A model generated the notes under the pieces. It did no database searches, had not been told where the DNA came from, and was given only the letters and a program-made list of their open reading frames with translations. From Lonicera japonica (taxonomy: Eukaryota > Streptophyta > Magnoliopsida > Dipsacales > Caprifoliaceae), in contig CM038468.1 of assembly GCA_021464415.1 (NCBI GenBank), forward strand, positions 32,228,969 to 32,292,968: 64,000 nucleotides of DNA, given 5' to 3'. The position numbers and the translations under genes are program-made. This document shows, one piece after another, positions 47,530 through 60,225 of the stretch (the stretch's first letter is position 1; each line of letters begins with the position of its first letter).

Positions 47530-48939
47530 TAACTTGTTAATACAAAAATTCGTTCTAATCTTTGCCTATAGTTAAAATAAAAAAATGAAAATGTACAAAA
47601 GGACGAGTGTCGTAGGTTCCTTTTTTTTTGAGGTGGAAGTACTTTTTTATCTTTTACCATTTGAAGAAAGTCAAAGCGTTGATTTTGTGAGCTAGGTTAA
47701 AAAGTCCTATGATTTAATATATATTTAAAAAAAATCGGATCGGAAAACTCGGATCTTCAAAATTGCATTATCGCTATCGTACTGTTTGGGAGTTGGTAAC
47801 GGATTTTCGGTTAACATTTTAAATAAATGTTTTTTGTTAGGTATGATAGTCAAATCTATTTTATAATAATTAAATTATTTTCACAAAATTTAAATAAAAA
47901 ATTCAAACTGAAAATCAATGAACTAAAAGTTCAATGTGTATAAATATATATATTTATTTATTTTTGTCTATTAAAATTTTAAATAATCAACACACTCACA
48001 TTACAATTATTTTTATTTTTTTAGCGCAATTTGTGAAGATTATAAAAATTATCTTCACCAAATTTCATAAAAAAAAATATCCCTTAACCTTCAAAATAAT
48101 TGTATTAGAAGCTAGGGATGCACACGCATGATTAAGGGTAAACCGAATAATCGAACCAATCTAGCCTTATTGGATAGGTTTGTTTATACTTTATAAAATT
48201 AATTGGATTGCATTCATTTTCTAAAATACCAATTGGATTTGATTGTTTTAGGTTTAGCCTTTGGATTAACCAATCCAGTAATATTAAATAACATTACATA
48301 ATTTATATTTAGGATGTGTATGCGGATTAGTTTTTAATATTATTGGTGAACTTATGTACAAATATCATATACCATAAATATACTATAAATAATAAAAATA
48401 GGTGATTAGTTCTAATCAAAATTGAAAGAGGCCATCCAATATGAACTCTTATCCCTTTAAAATTAGACTAAACTTAAATACTTGTTTCTTCTCTTAATTA
48501 TGTGTAACTTTAAGTTTTTTAATTAAATTTTCTAATCGACAACCCAATCCGTTGCTCTTTAGTTTGGTTTGGATTGGTTTTCCAATATAATTGGTTTAGA
48601 TTGGGTAAAAAAAAAATTGAAACTAATTAAATTGGTCTAACTTGGGTTTAAGTGACAAACCGAAAAGTGACGCCCTTATTAAAAGCCAATCCTCTTGCAC
48701 CAGATATTACTTCTATAAAATGACACAAAATTATTTGAATTCATGACCTAAAATATGAATAGCACATCTGATTACCATTGGACATAGGACCAAATATCAT
48801 TAGATATTTTTGATATAAAAATTTTTACTAAATACCCTTATTAGAAGCCAATCCTCTTTCGCCAAATATTACTTCTATAAGATGACACAAAATGATTTGA
48901 ATTCATAACCTAAAGTATGAATAGCACATCTAATTACCA

Positions 48940-49470
48940 AAAATCATTATATATTTTTAATATAAAAAAAATACTAAATACCCTATTGTTGTACACACGT
49001 AAAACAGGCTCGCAAAATAATATCAATAAGTATGATTAACAAGAACCGTGACATAAAAATGGCGTGGGCTAGTGAGAATATTTATTTATATATTTAATAG
49101 GAAACATAGGATCAAATATCATTATATATTTTTAATATAAAAAATTACTAAATACTCTATTGTACACACGTAAAACATGCCCACAAAATAATATCATTAA
49201 GTATGATTAACAAGAACCGTGACTTAAAAATGGCGTGGGCTAGTGAGAATATTTATTTATATATTTAATAGGAAACATAGGATCAAATATCATTATATAT
49301 TTTTAATGTAAAAAATTACTAAATACCCTATTGTACACACATAAAACATGCCCACAAAATAATATCATTAAATATGATTAACAAAAACTATGACTTAAAA
49401 ATAGCGTGGGCTAGTAAAAATATTATTTATATATTTAATAGGAATCGAACTTGCGATCCTTACTTTAATA
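48940..49470 (+). repeat. 171-bp tandem repeat, three copies, private to copy B
   Basis: GGCGTGGGCTAGTGAGAATA recurs at 49061 and 49232, and as AGCGTGGGCTAGTAAAAATA near 49403, an exact 171-base period. Each copy includes CATTATATATTTTTAATATAAAAAATTACTAAATACCCTATTG-type sequence. Copy A has a single unit (about 5155-5300). Confidence 0.9.
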
Positions 49471-51958
49471 AAATAACCTCTTACCACTTAACTTGTATAT
49501 TTTTATTAATCTTTTTAATTTTATATCATATATATTTTTAAGATCTAGTAACACTTGAAACAACCTCTTTGGTGAACGGTTGGTTTTGATACCAGTAGAT
49601 TTTTCTATATTTGTTGAGAAACAAACATGCAAAAATATTTGTTTCCTATGTTTACAACATTGAATATATATATATATATATTATTTTATTTTAAAAGAGT
49701 AAATGTCAAAGTCAAAACTAATTTGAGAATGATGGGGTAAAAATGATGGATTTCAAAAAAACCATTGGGCCAACAGTTGGTAAACAAAACAGATCTAGTA
49801 TGTTAGATAGGCTGGGCCTTTATACTAGTATCAATTTATCTCTTAAAAAAAATTTAAAATTACCCTTTAATTAATTTCGTAGGTACTTTCGCCGCACTCG
49901 AGTTTTTTTCAGAAAAATTGTTTTCACTCTAAATTTGCCATCTCTCTTTGAACACTCCATCATCATCCTTAACAGATTATTTAGTTGTAGATGACAGAAT
50001 TCAAACCCTACCAACATCATCGTAGTTACATCCTGATGATTAGTAATATTTTTTATTGTGAAATGTAAAAATATTAATTATGTCATAAAAAGAAAAAGGG
50101 GATAAATTTAAGATATCCCGAAATAAAATTTCAACCACTGATTGCTAAATATTGAATGTTGAAATATGGATACGTACTTATTGTTGAATGGAATTTTTGA
50201 AAAATGAATTTGAATTTATTTGGCTTTAAATTTTGAATAGATAGTACTATATAGTTTTACCCTTAATTTTTATAATATATCACTAGCTAATGACTAAAAA
50301 TTATTGGGAATCTTTGGAGTAAAATTTCATTAATGTTACATTGGACTTACCTTTTAACGTTGAATCCTCAATTTTAGTTTAATTCAAAATTAAGAGGTGA
50401 GAAAAAACAAATCTTTTTTCTTTATCTCTTAAATAGATTTCTATTCAACTTTAAAAAGGTTAAAAATAAAACCCTCCATAAGTGAAAAAAACAAAAAGGA
50501 AAATTTTCAAACCAAACAATTAATTTACCGGCCCAGTAGTCACATATAATTGGGTTACCTGTTAAAAATCCATTGCATATTGGATTGGGTTGGTTTTTTT
50601 TATCTGAGTTGTATTTGATTACTCATTAATCTAATAGAAACCCAATAGAACTATATATTGTAACAGAATAATTGGAGACTACTATCTTTTATGGTTTTCC
50701 CCCGGGGTAAACTCAACAGCGGAATTCGACAAGCCACTAAACCAACCCAATAGATTAAACCAGCTCAAAAAAAATCCCGCTAAATATTACAATCCCCACA
50801 TAAACATAGTGATGGACAAGCCACTAGACCAACCCTGTAGATTAACTATTATTGATCGTAAGAGCCTATTAATGGTTTTACTCCTATATCTATTGGCCAT
50901 GAAAATGAACTAGAATATTTTTAAGTTGGGTTTGGCAACCCAATTCCGATATTTGAAATTGGAATTGGAGCAAAAAGTAGCATAAATAATTCTGGAATCC
51001 GATTTCAAAGTTAGGGATTATGTTGCCAACTACACTAATAAGTACTTGATTGGATTGGTTCAAATTTTAGCTTGTTTAGCTAGGATCCTAAATTTATAAT
51101 TTTGCACTACGATTCTTGTGTAGTTCATGCCAAGAGATCAAATAATAAGTTGAAGAACCTCAAAACTTCCATATAAAGTTTACATTTTAAATTCCAGAAA
51201 TGAACAAAACAGTAGTAAAAGTTTGATAGCGTGTGATCACGAGAAAATGGCTAAAACCACTACAAACCAACTCGTTTTGACTGATTGATTTAATGGATCA
51301 AATTGGGTTCAACCGGCTAGAACCGGCCACAACTAACCCCACCCACTTTCCCACCTAGTTTTATCTTTGCAATAGCAAGATATTATAGGCAAAACAATTA
51401 TACTTATTGTCAAAACATTGTACAACTTTACAAACATACAATACAACTTCTCTAAACAGATAATTGCTTCCACAATATGGATAGGCTTGAAATAAAAGGA
51501 TTATCACTTATCTCCTAAAATATCCAAAGGGTTCCTTTCTTCTTCACTGCTCAAGTTTTCTCCTCTCTTTTTCAAACAATCAAAGAAAGTTTTCTTTTCT
51601 TTCCAAAACTTTCAATTCCAAAATCACTTAACCTGATCTAAGAAGCATAGAAATATACTTCTCAAAGTATTAACAAAATCAAACACCATCAAACTAAAAT
51701 TTAAAAGAAACAAGGATTTTCTATCACAATACTTATAATAACAGCCATATGAAGTTATCCTATCAAAAGAATAAGTTTTCCCATCAAAACTTGAATTTTC
51801 CTATCTTCCCCCCCTTTTCCTTTTCCACCCATATGATTAACAAAGAATATGTTTCCCCATCAAAGTTTCTCTATGCATTAAACTGCCTTAAGACAAGCTC
51901 TATATAGTATACCGAACTCACATTTTCCCGTTAATCCATTTACTCGGGGATCATTACA

Positions 51959-54900
51959 TCATTTTCTGCCCCATGGAAAGCACAAACAACCCTGAAAAAG
52001 AAAGAAATGAAAGATCAAAAGAAGGAAACCATAGATTTGTTTAGTAACATACAAAGTTAATAGCTGTGTAACAAAAAATATAGTAAAAATTACAAGCATC
52101 AAGAAGAAATCCCCAAAACTGTGATTAGAGTGTCACTCTATATGATTAACACTGCGGAGAGCCAACAGCTATATATTATGGTATATTGATATCAAATACT
52201 TTATACGGAAGACGCAAGAACGCTCTTGACTTTACAAAATATATATATATATGATGCTTGAATTTAGTGCTTTATTGTTCGTATAAAATAATTCAAAAGA
52301 AAACCATTACGCAGATCACAAAATATAACTGAAGTGCTTGCATTTTAATAAATAGTAAATATGCATCAAATGGGTGCGTTTGATTGCTTGGAAAATGACC
52401 AGAAAACAACTAACTTTAACGAGAGTTTGAATAAAAAAAGGATGAATGATATGGGGAGATGTTCTCAGTCTTTTTCCTCGATTTTCATGGAATTTTTTTC
52501 TTACCCACAGCCAGAATTAATACTTATTGGAAAACCAAAAATGTTATAGAACATCTCGCCAAATCAATCATCTAATTTTTCAACTTCTCATCAAAATTAG
52601 ACGCTTTTCAATCATTTTCTGACTTTCCAATCAAATGCAGCCTTACTAGAACCTAAAATCCCAGGGAGCCTCCCCCCCCACCCCAAAAAAAAAAAACCCC
52701 CAAAACACCCTCAAATTTTGTTTTACTTGTTACAGATGTGTACTACTACCCCACGAATTAGTATACACTATAGAGACATCAATCATATACCTTTGAACTT
52801 TCAATTCCACGTCGGTTCTGACCATTCGGACCAGAAGAAGACGCATTTGAAGTTATAGGGGCCTTTCCAGCACTATTTTTCTCATCTCTTACCAATTCGA
52901 ATACTTGTGTGAATCCTTCACCTGATGTTGGATCATTTTCATCCCAATCTCCGAATTTCGGAACAGTAGGCCCCTCATCAGTCTGCCACATCAGCAACAC
53001 ACATTATTATCTGGAAAAAAAAATCCTCTTCTTTCTATCCCAAAAGAGAATCAATACTTCTATTAAAAAAAATTGGAGAGTTACAGATAAAGGTATAAGA
53101 AATCCACCATTACAACTACAAATGGCATTAGCAATAAACAGAACACTCCCTCATCCAATCTCAAACAGATTTTATTTATTTTACATAGAAGTAATTAACA
53201 TGAAACTAAGCTCAAGAACCGAGAAAGACCCGCAATTGTTGTGTGTTGTTTTCTTAGTATTTGTATACTGGTAAATCCAGTTGTATGCAATATTAGAGTT
53301 TGTATTTATATATTTAAGCCCAAAAGGTTATAAATTATAGTTATAGAGAAAAAAATTGAAGGGGTCAATGAAGTGTACCATGTTTATACATAACAAAATC
53401 CCCCCCCCCTCCACCCCAAACCAAAAAACCCCGGTGCCATTGTGTGTGGGTGTGAGAGAGAGAGAGAGAGAGAGAGAAGGGGATAGGAATAGGCTATGGC
53501 TCAACCGTAGAGATGTGCCAATGTCAGGTTACCTCATAAAAAGTTGATGATTTGTAAATACGTCTATTTGAACCTTTAATACGATCTTGCCTAGGACTCC
53601 ATTTTTCCTAAGCAACTTTTAGTTGGAAATTTAATATAAGGTGAGGATACTGGTCACCTCCTAGCTTAGCAGGCTTAATGCTTATTTATAGGAGGTAAAA
53701 GTGGAAGGAAGGCAGGAAAATTGGAGTGAAGGAGTTTCCTTTGTTAGGCATAAGAAGTAAACGAAGCATACGAGTTCCAAGGCAGTGTATACCAACTAAG
53801 GGAAAGTTATTGTTTTTGCTACTTATGGTGTTGAGCATGCTCTTCACTGAGTTTTCCATTCTTGAACTCAATTCTGTGGACCCAACTGTTCGCTCAAGAA
53901 TTCGAGTTGTTCTATATAACTCATAAACTTATTTCACTCACTGCTAAACTTTCACGAATAAAAATGGAAAGGAAATCAAGTTTCAATACTACACCAACAA
54001 AGTTCAAGATTTGCAACAGAAAAAAGAGAAACCAACTTCTGCTTGCTAGTATCCAAATGACTCTCTGTTCACCAACCCCTTGATTGCTAAGAAAATATAT
54101 ACATTTTAGCAGATTGTGGTTGATCATTGTAATAACCCAAGTTTTCTAGTTATTTTCCCGCGGTTTCTTAGCAACCAACCAAACCATTCAAAGAAATGTA
54201 TGGAATTGTTTCAGCTTTAGAAATCACATAGGTGATCAAATCACTGGTTTCTCTGACCGCTATTCATGTATGCAATAGTTGTATGTGCGCTCATGCACGC
54301 CAGAATTTACGCAAACGGTAATTCTAGCAGCAGGGCAGTCCCTGAGGGTGTGCAGTGTGGCCAACCACACGGGATCCTTACTATAAAAACTTAAAAAGGG
54401 CTTTCATAGCTTATGCGAGTGACCCAGTAATTTAAACCCAGCATTAGATAAGGGCCCAAAAAAGTGACAAGCCTAACATGAAGCTAGTGCATAAGTAAGA
54501 CATGCGGAGCCCAAGCTCCACACCATATATCTAAACCAATGTATGGCGCCACATCAGGCATGTCACTCCTTTGAAAGTGTTCCATAAAAGAAGGAATCAT
54601 CAGCAAATTTGACAACAAAGAGAAAAATGAGGTATGTGAAAAATTACAGTTTCGTCTCCACGAGTGCCTGATGATCGAAAACGTGTTCTTCCAGGAGTGG
54701 TGGCCCCATGGCTACCTTCACCCTTTTTCTCCCACGATGGAGAAGAAACTCCGCTGCCTTTGTTCACAACCCTTGCCTGGTGATTTGGATGTAGCGGCGA
54801 CTGTTCAATGCTCCGATCGAACCCCGTGCTCTGCCGTGTGGCCCACTTAGATCCATCATCAACAGTGCTTACGCCCCCATGCCGATGATGAGGTGAATTA

Positions 54901-56536
54901 ACGTTGGTTGCCTTACGGCTTACGGTATCATGTCGTAATGGAGAATCATTTGCTCTATTCATGTCACCTTCTTCTCGATTTGATTTTAGTGTATCGAGTG
55001 GACCTTTAGGTGTGTTGGATTCGGATTTGCTGCTTCTGGGTCCCACACCACCGTGGCGGTGATGAGAATTGTCTATATGACTCTCATGCTCTGAGCTTAC
55101 CACCTCTGGTACCTGTTGGCCCCTTGGTTCTTCACTCTGAGTAGGATCATTTGGCTTCCTCTTTGCACCACTTCTACCTTTCCTTGCTCTCTCAAAATAT
55201 TCCGTGTACTCATTTTCTCCACTCCAGCTGCCAAACTTTGGTGGTACTGACCGCTCTGACTGCACTGACCGCTCCTGCAAGAATAAGGACCCAAGTCAGT
55301 GAAACATACAAAAGATATTGGGTACATTTGGTGTCTATGGATCTGGATCCAGCTATTCTTGAGTGATTTCAATCAATCTATAGCAGAGGATTAAATCAGG
55401 ACCCGTTCATTTAAAATTGAATGGCTTAGACTTAGACATATAGCGTTTATCTCTGGCAAGTGCACATTTAGACGAAAACTACATTTTAAAACTTAAACCA
55501 TCTAAAAATAAACCAATGGTCCAGATATCTTCAGCTTTCCTCGAGGAGCCAAACCAATGGTGGTATGTATACATCATGTAAGGGGCACTTCACGATTGGA
55601 TCTGGTGCACCATGTATTTTCTCAAAGTACCATGCACCTATTGAGAAAATGCGCTGAAGAAATGATACTTTCTAAGCAGGAGGATAAAACTCAATAATCC
55701 TCTTTATTTCTATAACTGTATAACATAAACAAAATTGAATTTTTTTCAGAACGAGCATTCAAACCAAACCAGACACACACATAAAGATCGTAAAAAAGAC
55801 TTCTTTTTTTTTCCTTGTCTTCCATGTGTATTGAAAATCGACATACCTCAATTCACTAAGAAACAAAGTAAAACAACAGATTCATCTCATATATGAAACC
55901 GTTTCGTGGAAAAATGGATCTTTTTTTTTGTAAAGTCAAAGATCTGTTGGCATTGAATCTCAGAATTGGTGAACTCATTACCCATCCTTGTTTATCTACC
56001 CCAACATAATTACATAAAACAATGTGCATGATCAAAAAGCCCTAAAATTCTAAACCTCATAGAATGACCCATATTATAGAATCAATCCAAACTCATATAC
56101 AACATAAACACTTCAAAAACAAAATTATCAACAAACAAATTTGACCTCAAAACCCCAACTATGAAACAAATAAAATTTACATATTTCAACTACAATTATC
56201 CCAACAGTCTGAACCCAATGCTCCAAATCCATCAACAACAAAATGAAACCCACAAAAATCAAACTACAAACATTCAGAAAAAAGTTTAAATTAGAACATT
56301 TAATTAACAAAAGTAACATAAATTACTTCCCCCCCAAAACCCAAAATTTCAAACCCTCAAAACATGAAATCAACCCAAAGCAGCACAGATTACTTCCCAG
56401 AAGTTCAGACCCGTGATTCCAATTCAACATATATATATACAAGAAAAGCACAAGAAAAGAGATCATGAACAAAATGAAACAATGTTTGGTTCCAAATGGA
56501 AATATAGATCTAGAAGAAGTAAAACTTAACTGCCAT
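51959..56536 (-). CDS. RIN4: RIN4-like (RPM1-interacting protein 4 family) immune regulator
   Basis: Four exons are inferred: 56536-56531 (ATG GCA), 55274-54648, 52982-52791 and 51991-51959. All borders are GT-AG and all junctions are phase 0, giving a 285-residue protein. The N-terminal NOI domain holds PKFGSW (residues 14-19) followed by YTEYFERARKG. The C-terminal NOI domain holds VPKFGDWDENDP (218-229) and FTQVFELVRDEK. Both contain the PxFGxW core known as the AvrRpt2 protease site. The tail GCLCFPWGRK (276-285) matches the acylated CCxFPWGxx membrane anchor, with cysteines 277 and 279. The middle is disordered, with SHHRHGGV/PHHRHGGV repeats near 72-79 and 130-137 and TPGRTR near 195-200. 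Known RIN4 proteins act at the plasma membrane as guarded regulators of pattern-triggered immunity. The tiny first exon is typical of the family. It is somewhat longer than the ~211 residues of Arabidopsis RIN4. Intron 3 carries a MITE. Confidence 0.93.
52371..52642. mobile_element. MITE in intron 3 of the RIN4-like gene
   Basis: The left end TGGGTGCGTTTGATTGCTTG and the reverse-complemented right end GGCTGCATTTGATTGGAAAG are inverted repeats. It is the orthologue of the copy at 9543-9813. Confidence 0.6.
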
Positions 56537-56800
56537 TGTTGTTAGTTCTTGAAAATAGAACAGAAAGAAAAGAAAACTTTTTAGCTGGATTTGCTTTCCT
56601 CAACCAAGTGATACCCAGCTCTTCTTTCTCTAATAAGTACACACAGCTCTGAAGAAGAGAGGGGGGAATGTGGTCTATGACCGGTTGACCGGCGCCACCG
56701 GTGACATTTGACCTCCTCCTCGTCCTCCTTCTCCACAAGACCGTTTTCCAACAAGTCACTTATTTTGGGTCTGTCCGGCACTTTTCACTTTAGCATCTTT
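56537..56800 (-). promoter_or_regulatory. Probable 5' untranslated region and promoter-proximal region of the RIN4-like gene
   Basis: Just upstream of the minus-strand ATG the sequence is mixed and less AT-rich than its surroundings, with CT-rich tracts on the sense strand. It is a plausible leader. Short open frames here do not join to the RIN4 exons. No TATA box could be placed with confidence. Confidence 0.4.
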
Positions 56801-58078
56801 CTTTTCTTTCCATTTTTTGACTTTTACCGTACTGTATATAACACAGAAAACAATGATTTTACTTTTACCCGCAATACAAATAAAATTATCTTATAAAAAA
56901 ATATTATTTTGTAACGCATGCTAAATAATTAAATAATTTGTATTAAATGGGTAATGTTATATATACTTTTAATTTGTAATTAAGATATTATAAAATTATT
57001 TAGTGTTGTAGTTACAAAATTAAAAATTGATTGCTCAATTATATAAAATATAAGTCGATGACTAATTGCCAGCTTAAAAGTTCATATTTGGTGATATTTT
57101 ACTAAGTTAAAATTAAAAATTCAATTAAAGGTTCCAATTTCGACAACGAGCTACCGACTCAATGCTTAAAATTTTAGATGTCCCTTGTGGTGATCTTAAT
57201 CGTTAATGATATAAAATGTCTTATTTGAATTATTATGATATCCTTTCTACAAATCAAGGGCGTATATAACATTACCCCTATTAAATGTGCTAATAACCTT
57301 AAAAAAATTGAATTGATTTTATTTATGATTCTTATTCTTATTGTGTGCATTACATGAATTGCACGTTTGTTGTATTTTGTGAAGGTACAACTCAAGTAAT
57401 AAATACCTGTAAGAATAAATAACAAGAATGGTAAATCTAGCATTACTCAATATTGTATTTACCAATCAAATTCGAGGGTCATTGTGACCTTCAATAGATG
57501 ATGGTCAATAAATTCCAACTTTTCTCTTTCATTGAAAATAATTTTTTTGTCAATTTTATTTTTCAGATAATTATATCAAGTACATTAATTAAAGTTATTT
57601 AACGAATAATCATTATACTTTCTGATAATATACAACTTACAGATGCATCTATTATGAAATAATAGGTAAACGAAGCTAGTAAAATTAGAATTACTCTTCT
57701 TTAAAATAATGCAATTATTGGATAGATATACTCATCCATTTGCAATTATTAGATAGATATGCAATTATTAGATAAAGTTATACTATTTCTCGCAAAAACT
57801 CAATTATATCCTTATTGATTATGTTACATGGAAACATTCAATTTCGTAAATGCTTCTCAAATTATTTAGTGTTTTGACAATAATAATAGATACCATAACA
57901 TAATACAAAAATACAATATATATTTTTAAACGCAGAGACTACATCCTTTAAAAAAGATTCATTTTAACTTGAAATCGGATCCTAATTTGTATTTTTATTT
58001 ATGCATAGAATATAGCCCACTCCCATCTCAAATTGGGCCGTTGGCCAAAAGCCCGTGATACTGAAATGGGTCTTCACG
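56801..58078. other. Unassigned intergenic sequence
   Basis: AT-rich sequence upstream of the RIN4-like gene, with no recognisable exon, RNA gene or element end. It may contain the gene's distal promoter. Confidence 0.45.
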
Positions 58079-58560
58079 TGTATTAGCTATTAGTCATTAA
58101 TTTATTTTTTTCCTTTTTCCTTTTTCTTTCTTTTTTATTTTTTATTTTTTTATGGTGTACATTCTTTTTCATTTTTCAAGAAGCTTTAATATATAGAATA
58201 TATAATTCTCTCAATTGTGACTTATAAATGTAGTCAAATTTTTTTATTTTTAGTCATTATTTTATTTTTTATTTTGTTATCAAATAAATACGTACAACAA
58301 AGTGAATCTTTTTTTCCCTTCATTTCTTCCGAAATCAATTTTTCTTGTAATGTATTGATAATTAAAAAAAATAACATAAGAAAGTATGTAAGAAGCATTT
58401 ATGAAATATATAATGTGATAATATATATATATGTAGAAAATATATGTTGTAGCATAAGAATAGTTGTCGTTGAATGTATACTTATTGACAGTTTTGGTGT
58501 TAAAAAAGCTTTCATTATCATCTAGAAAATACAAATTTAATAATAATAAAATGCACTAGA

Positions 58561-59288
58561 TTAGTTTTTCTAGAAATGGAGTAAAAGATCTTGTGTGACA
58601 ATACTTTTCACAAAAAAAATCAACGAATAATATTTTTGGGAAATAAGGTCCTTGTTTTTATTATTTTTCTAAAATAAAGGCCTATTTATTAATTGTGTTT
58701 TAAAATGAAAGTTTTAACCAAAATTATATTTTATGCAAACTTAACTTTGCACATGATTGTATTTTGTGCAAACTTAACTTTCCACAAAATTGTGTTTTAT
58801 GCAAACTTAACTTTGCAATCCAAAAATTTTAAAACAAATTTATTTTGCATGATGTGTTTATATTTTTTAACAAGTATATTCTTACATTTCTTTCATAAAA
58901 TTCTAAAATAACGTCAAATAAACCCAAATACATAATAATATTTTGAAAAACAAGGGGTGCAAACTTAAGTTTGAATAATCCTGAAAAAATTATCATGTGT
59001 ATTTTATTAATAAATGAATTTTAAATATGTAATTTGTTGAAATTATTTTGAAACACTATCAATTAAACATTTATTTATAATAATAATATGCTATAAAACA
59101 TGTAATGTAAACTTAATTTTGCACGATTTCATAAAAAAAATTACAATTTAAAAATTTACTGTAAAGTTAACTTTGCACTCTTTTAGAGTTTGGTCAAATA
59201 TAAGTCCTTAAATTATAAAAATATTATTTTTTGCTTTTTTTGCAGAAATTTTTTTAAATAAGACCCATTTTTTAATATACTGTCTGTT
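58561..59288. mobile_element. Insert in unit 1 with AACTTTGCA repeats, MITE-like
   Basis: Unit 2 reads straight from AATAAAATGCACTAGATT to TTTTTATATTATGACAT, so this block was inserted in unit 1 or lost from unit 2. It contains three copies of ATGCAAACTTAACTTTGCA (58733-58823). Its flanks have AAATAAGGTCC and AAATAAGACCC, in inverted order. In layout it resembles the element at 24358-24987. No exact terminal repeats or target duplication could be fixed. Confidence 0.45.
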
Positions 59289-59918
59289 TTTTATATTAAG
59301 ACAAAATATGACATCAAAATGCTAATAGATATTATTTTCCATCTAACAATTCCTGATCAATAATTAAAAGAAAATAAGATTTTTCTAATAAATAAGCTGT
59401 TCTCTGTTATTTTTTAAACGATGAGTAATTTTATATAGACTTAATATTGGGTCTTCAATAAGTAACTTAATATTGACATCTTTCTTATTTTCGTAATAAA
59501 GAAGTCACGTGTTCAATCCACGTTACATGAATGTGGTATGGAGCCATTTCTTGTATCCATCTGTTGTGGTCGTGGTGTGTATCCACCCTTTTCGATAGTG
59601 ATTGTAGAATTGTAAACAAATGAAAAGGTTGTATCAGTAATATACTACTAAAGCATTGCTTATATCAAAAAAATAAAGCAACTTAAATAATGCGGTATTA
59701 ATGCATTAATTTGTAAGGGAAGTTCATACTTTTATTACTCCAACAATTCACCCACTAACCAATTAATTGATGAAGAAAAAATAGTTAGAAATTAAAAAGA
59801 GAATGCAGTGAGGAATAAAAAGAAATTAAAAACCCACTAACCAATTAATTGATGATGAAAAATTAGTTAGAAATTAAAAAGAAAATGCAGTGAGGAGTAA
59901 AAAGAAAACAAAAAAAAA

Positions 59919-59975
59919 TGCAGTGAGCATGGATCGAACACGCGACCTTCAGATCTTCAGTTTGTCGCTCTCCCA
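59919..59975 (-). pseudogene. Truncated tRNA-Phe pseudogene
   Basis: Matches the 3' part of the gene at 61833-61905, including the anticodon loop (CTGAAGATCT) and T-arm. The 5' acceptor strand and most of the D-arm are gone: TCTCCCA runs straight into CGAAAAT, about 20 bases fewer. Substitutions also alter the acceptor, T-stem and the anticodon-stem region. The lost D-arm holds the A-box of the internal promoter. Confidence 0.9.
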
Positions 59976-60003
59976 CGAAAATTTTAAGTTCCTTTCTGCA
60001 CTA

Positions 60004-60225
60004 TAATTTGAAAATAAAAAAAAACATGGGAAAATTATGTCAAAATCAACCAGAAATCTATTTTTGCAGTAAAAACATGGGAAAATTATGTCAAAATCAA
60101 CAAGAAGTCTATTTTTGCAGTAAAAACATGGGAAAATTATGTCGAAATCAATAAGAAATCCATCGCTGCAGTAAAAACATGGTAAATTATGTCAAAATCA
60201 ACAAGAAGTCTATTTTTGCATTAAG
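60004..60225 (+). repeat. 51-bp minisatellite, unit 1 copy
   Basis: About four copies of AAAAACATGGGAAAATTATG followed by TCAAAATCAACAAGAAGTCT and ATTTTTGCAGT; for example, starts at 60071 and 60122 give a 51-base period. Copies with small changes continue toward 60225. Confidence 0.9.

Larger units (their letters stand above)
46133..53172 (+). repeat. Segmental duplication, copy B, right part
   Basis: Collinear with 3089-10297. Differences include a hAT-type MITE at 46866-47529 and a local expansion of a 171-bp repeat at 48940-49470, both absent from copy A. Copy A has a solo LTR that is absent here. The right boundary falls in intron 2 of the RIN4-like gene. Confidence 0.9.

Noticed and set aside
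56526..56781. Minus-strand frames of 66-77 residues upstream of RIN4
   Set aside because: They do not join in phase to the RIN4 exons through a plausible splice; the ATG-GCA exon explains the start better.
58217..58534. Overlapping frames of about 84-102 residues on both strands
   Set aside because: AT-rich sequence with F/I/Y/N-dominated translations and no conservation of the frame in unit 2.
59455..59600. A SINE-like patch with a B-box-like GTTCAATCC (also near 61400)
   Set aside because: No convincing A-box at the right distance, no poly-A or T tail and no target duplication; the two copies are explained by the tandem duplication.
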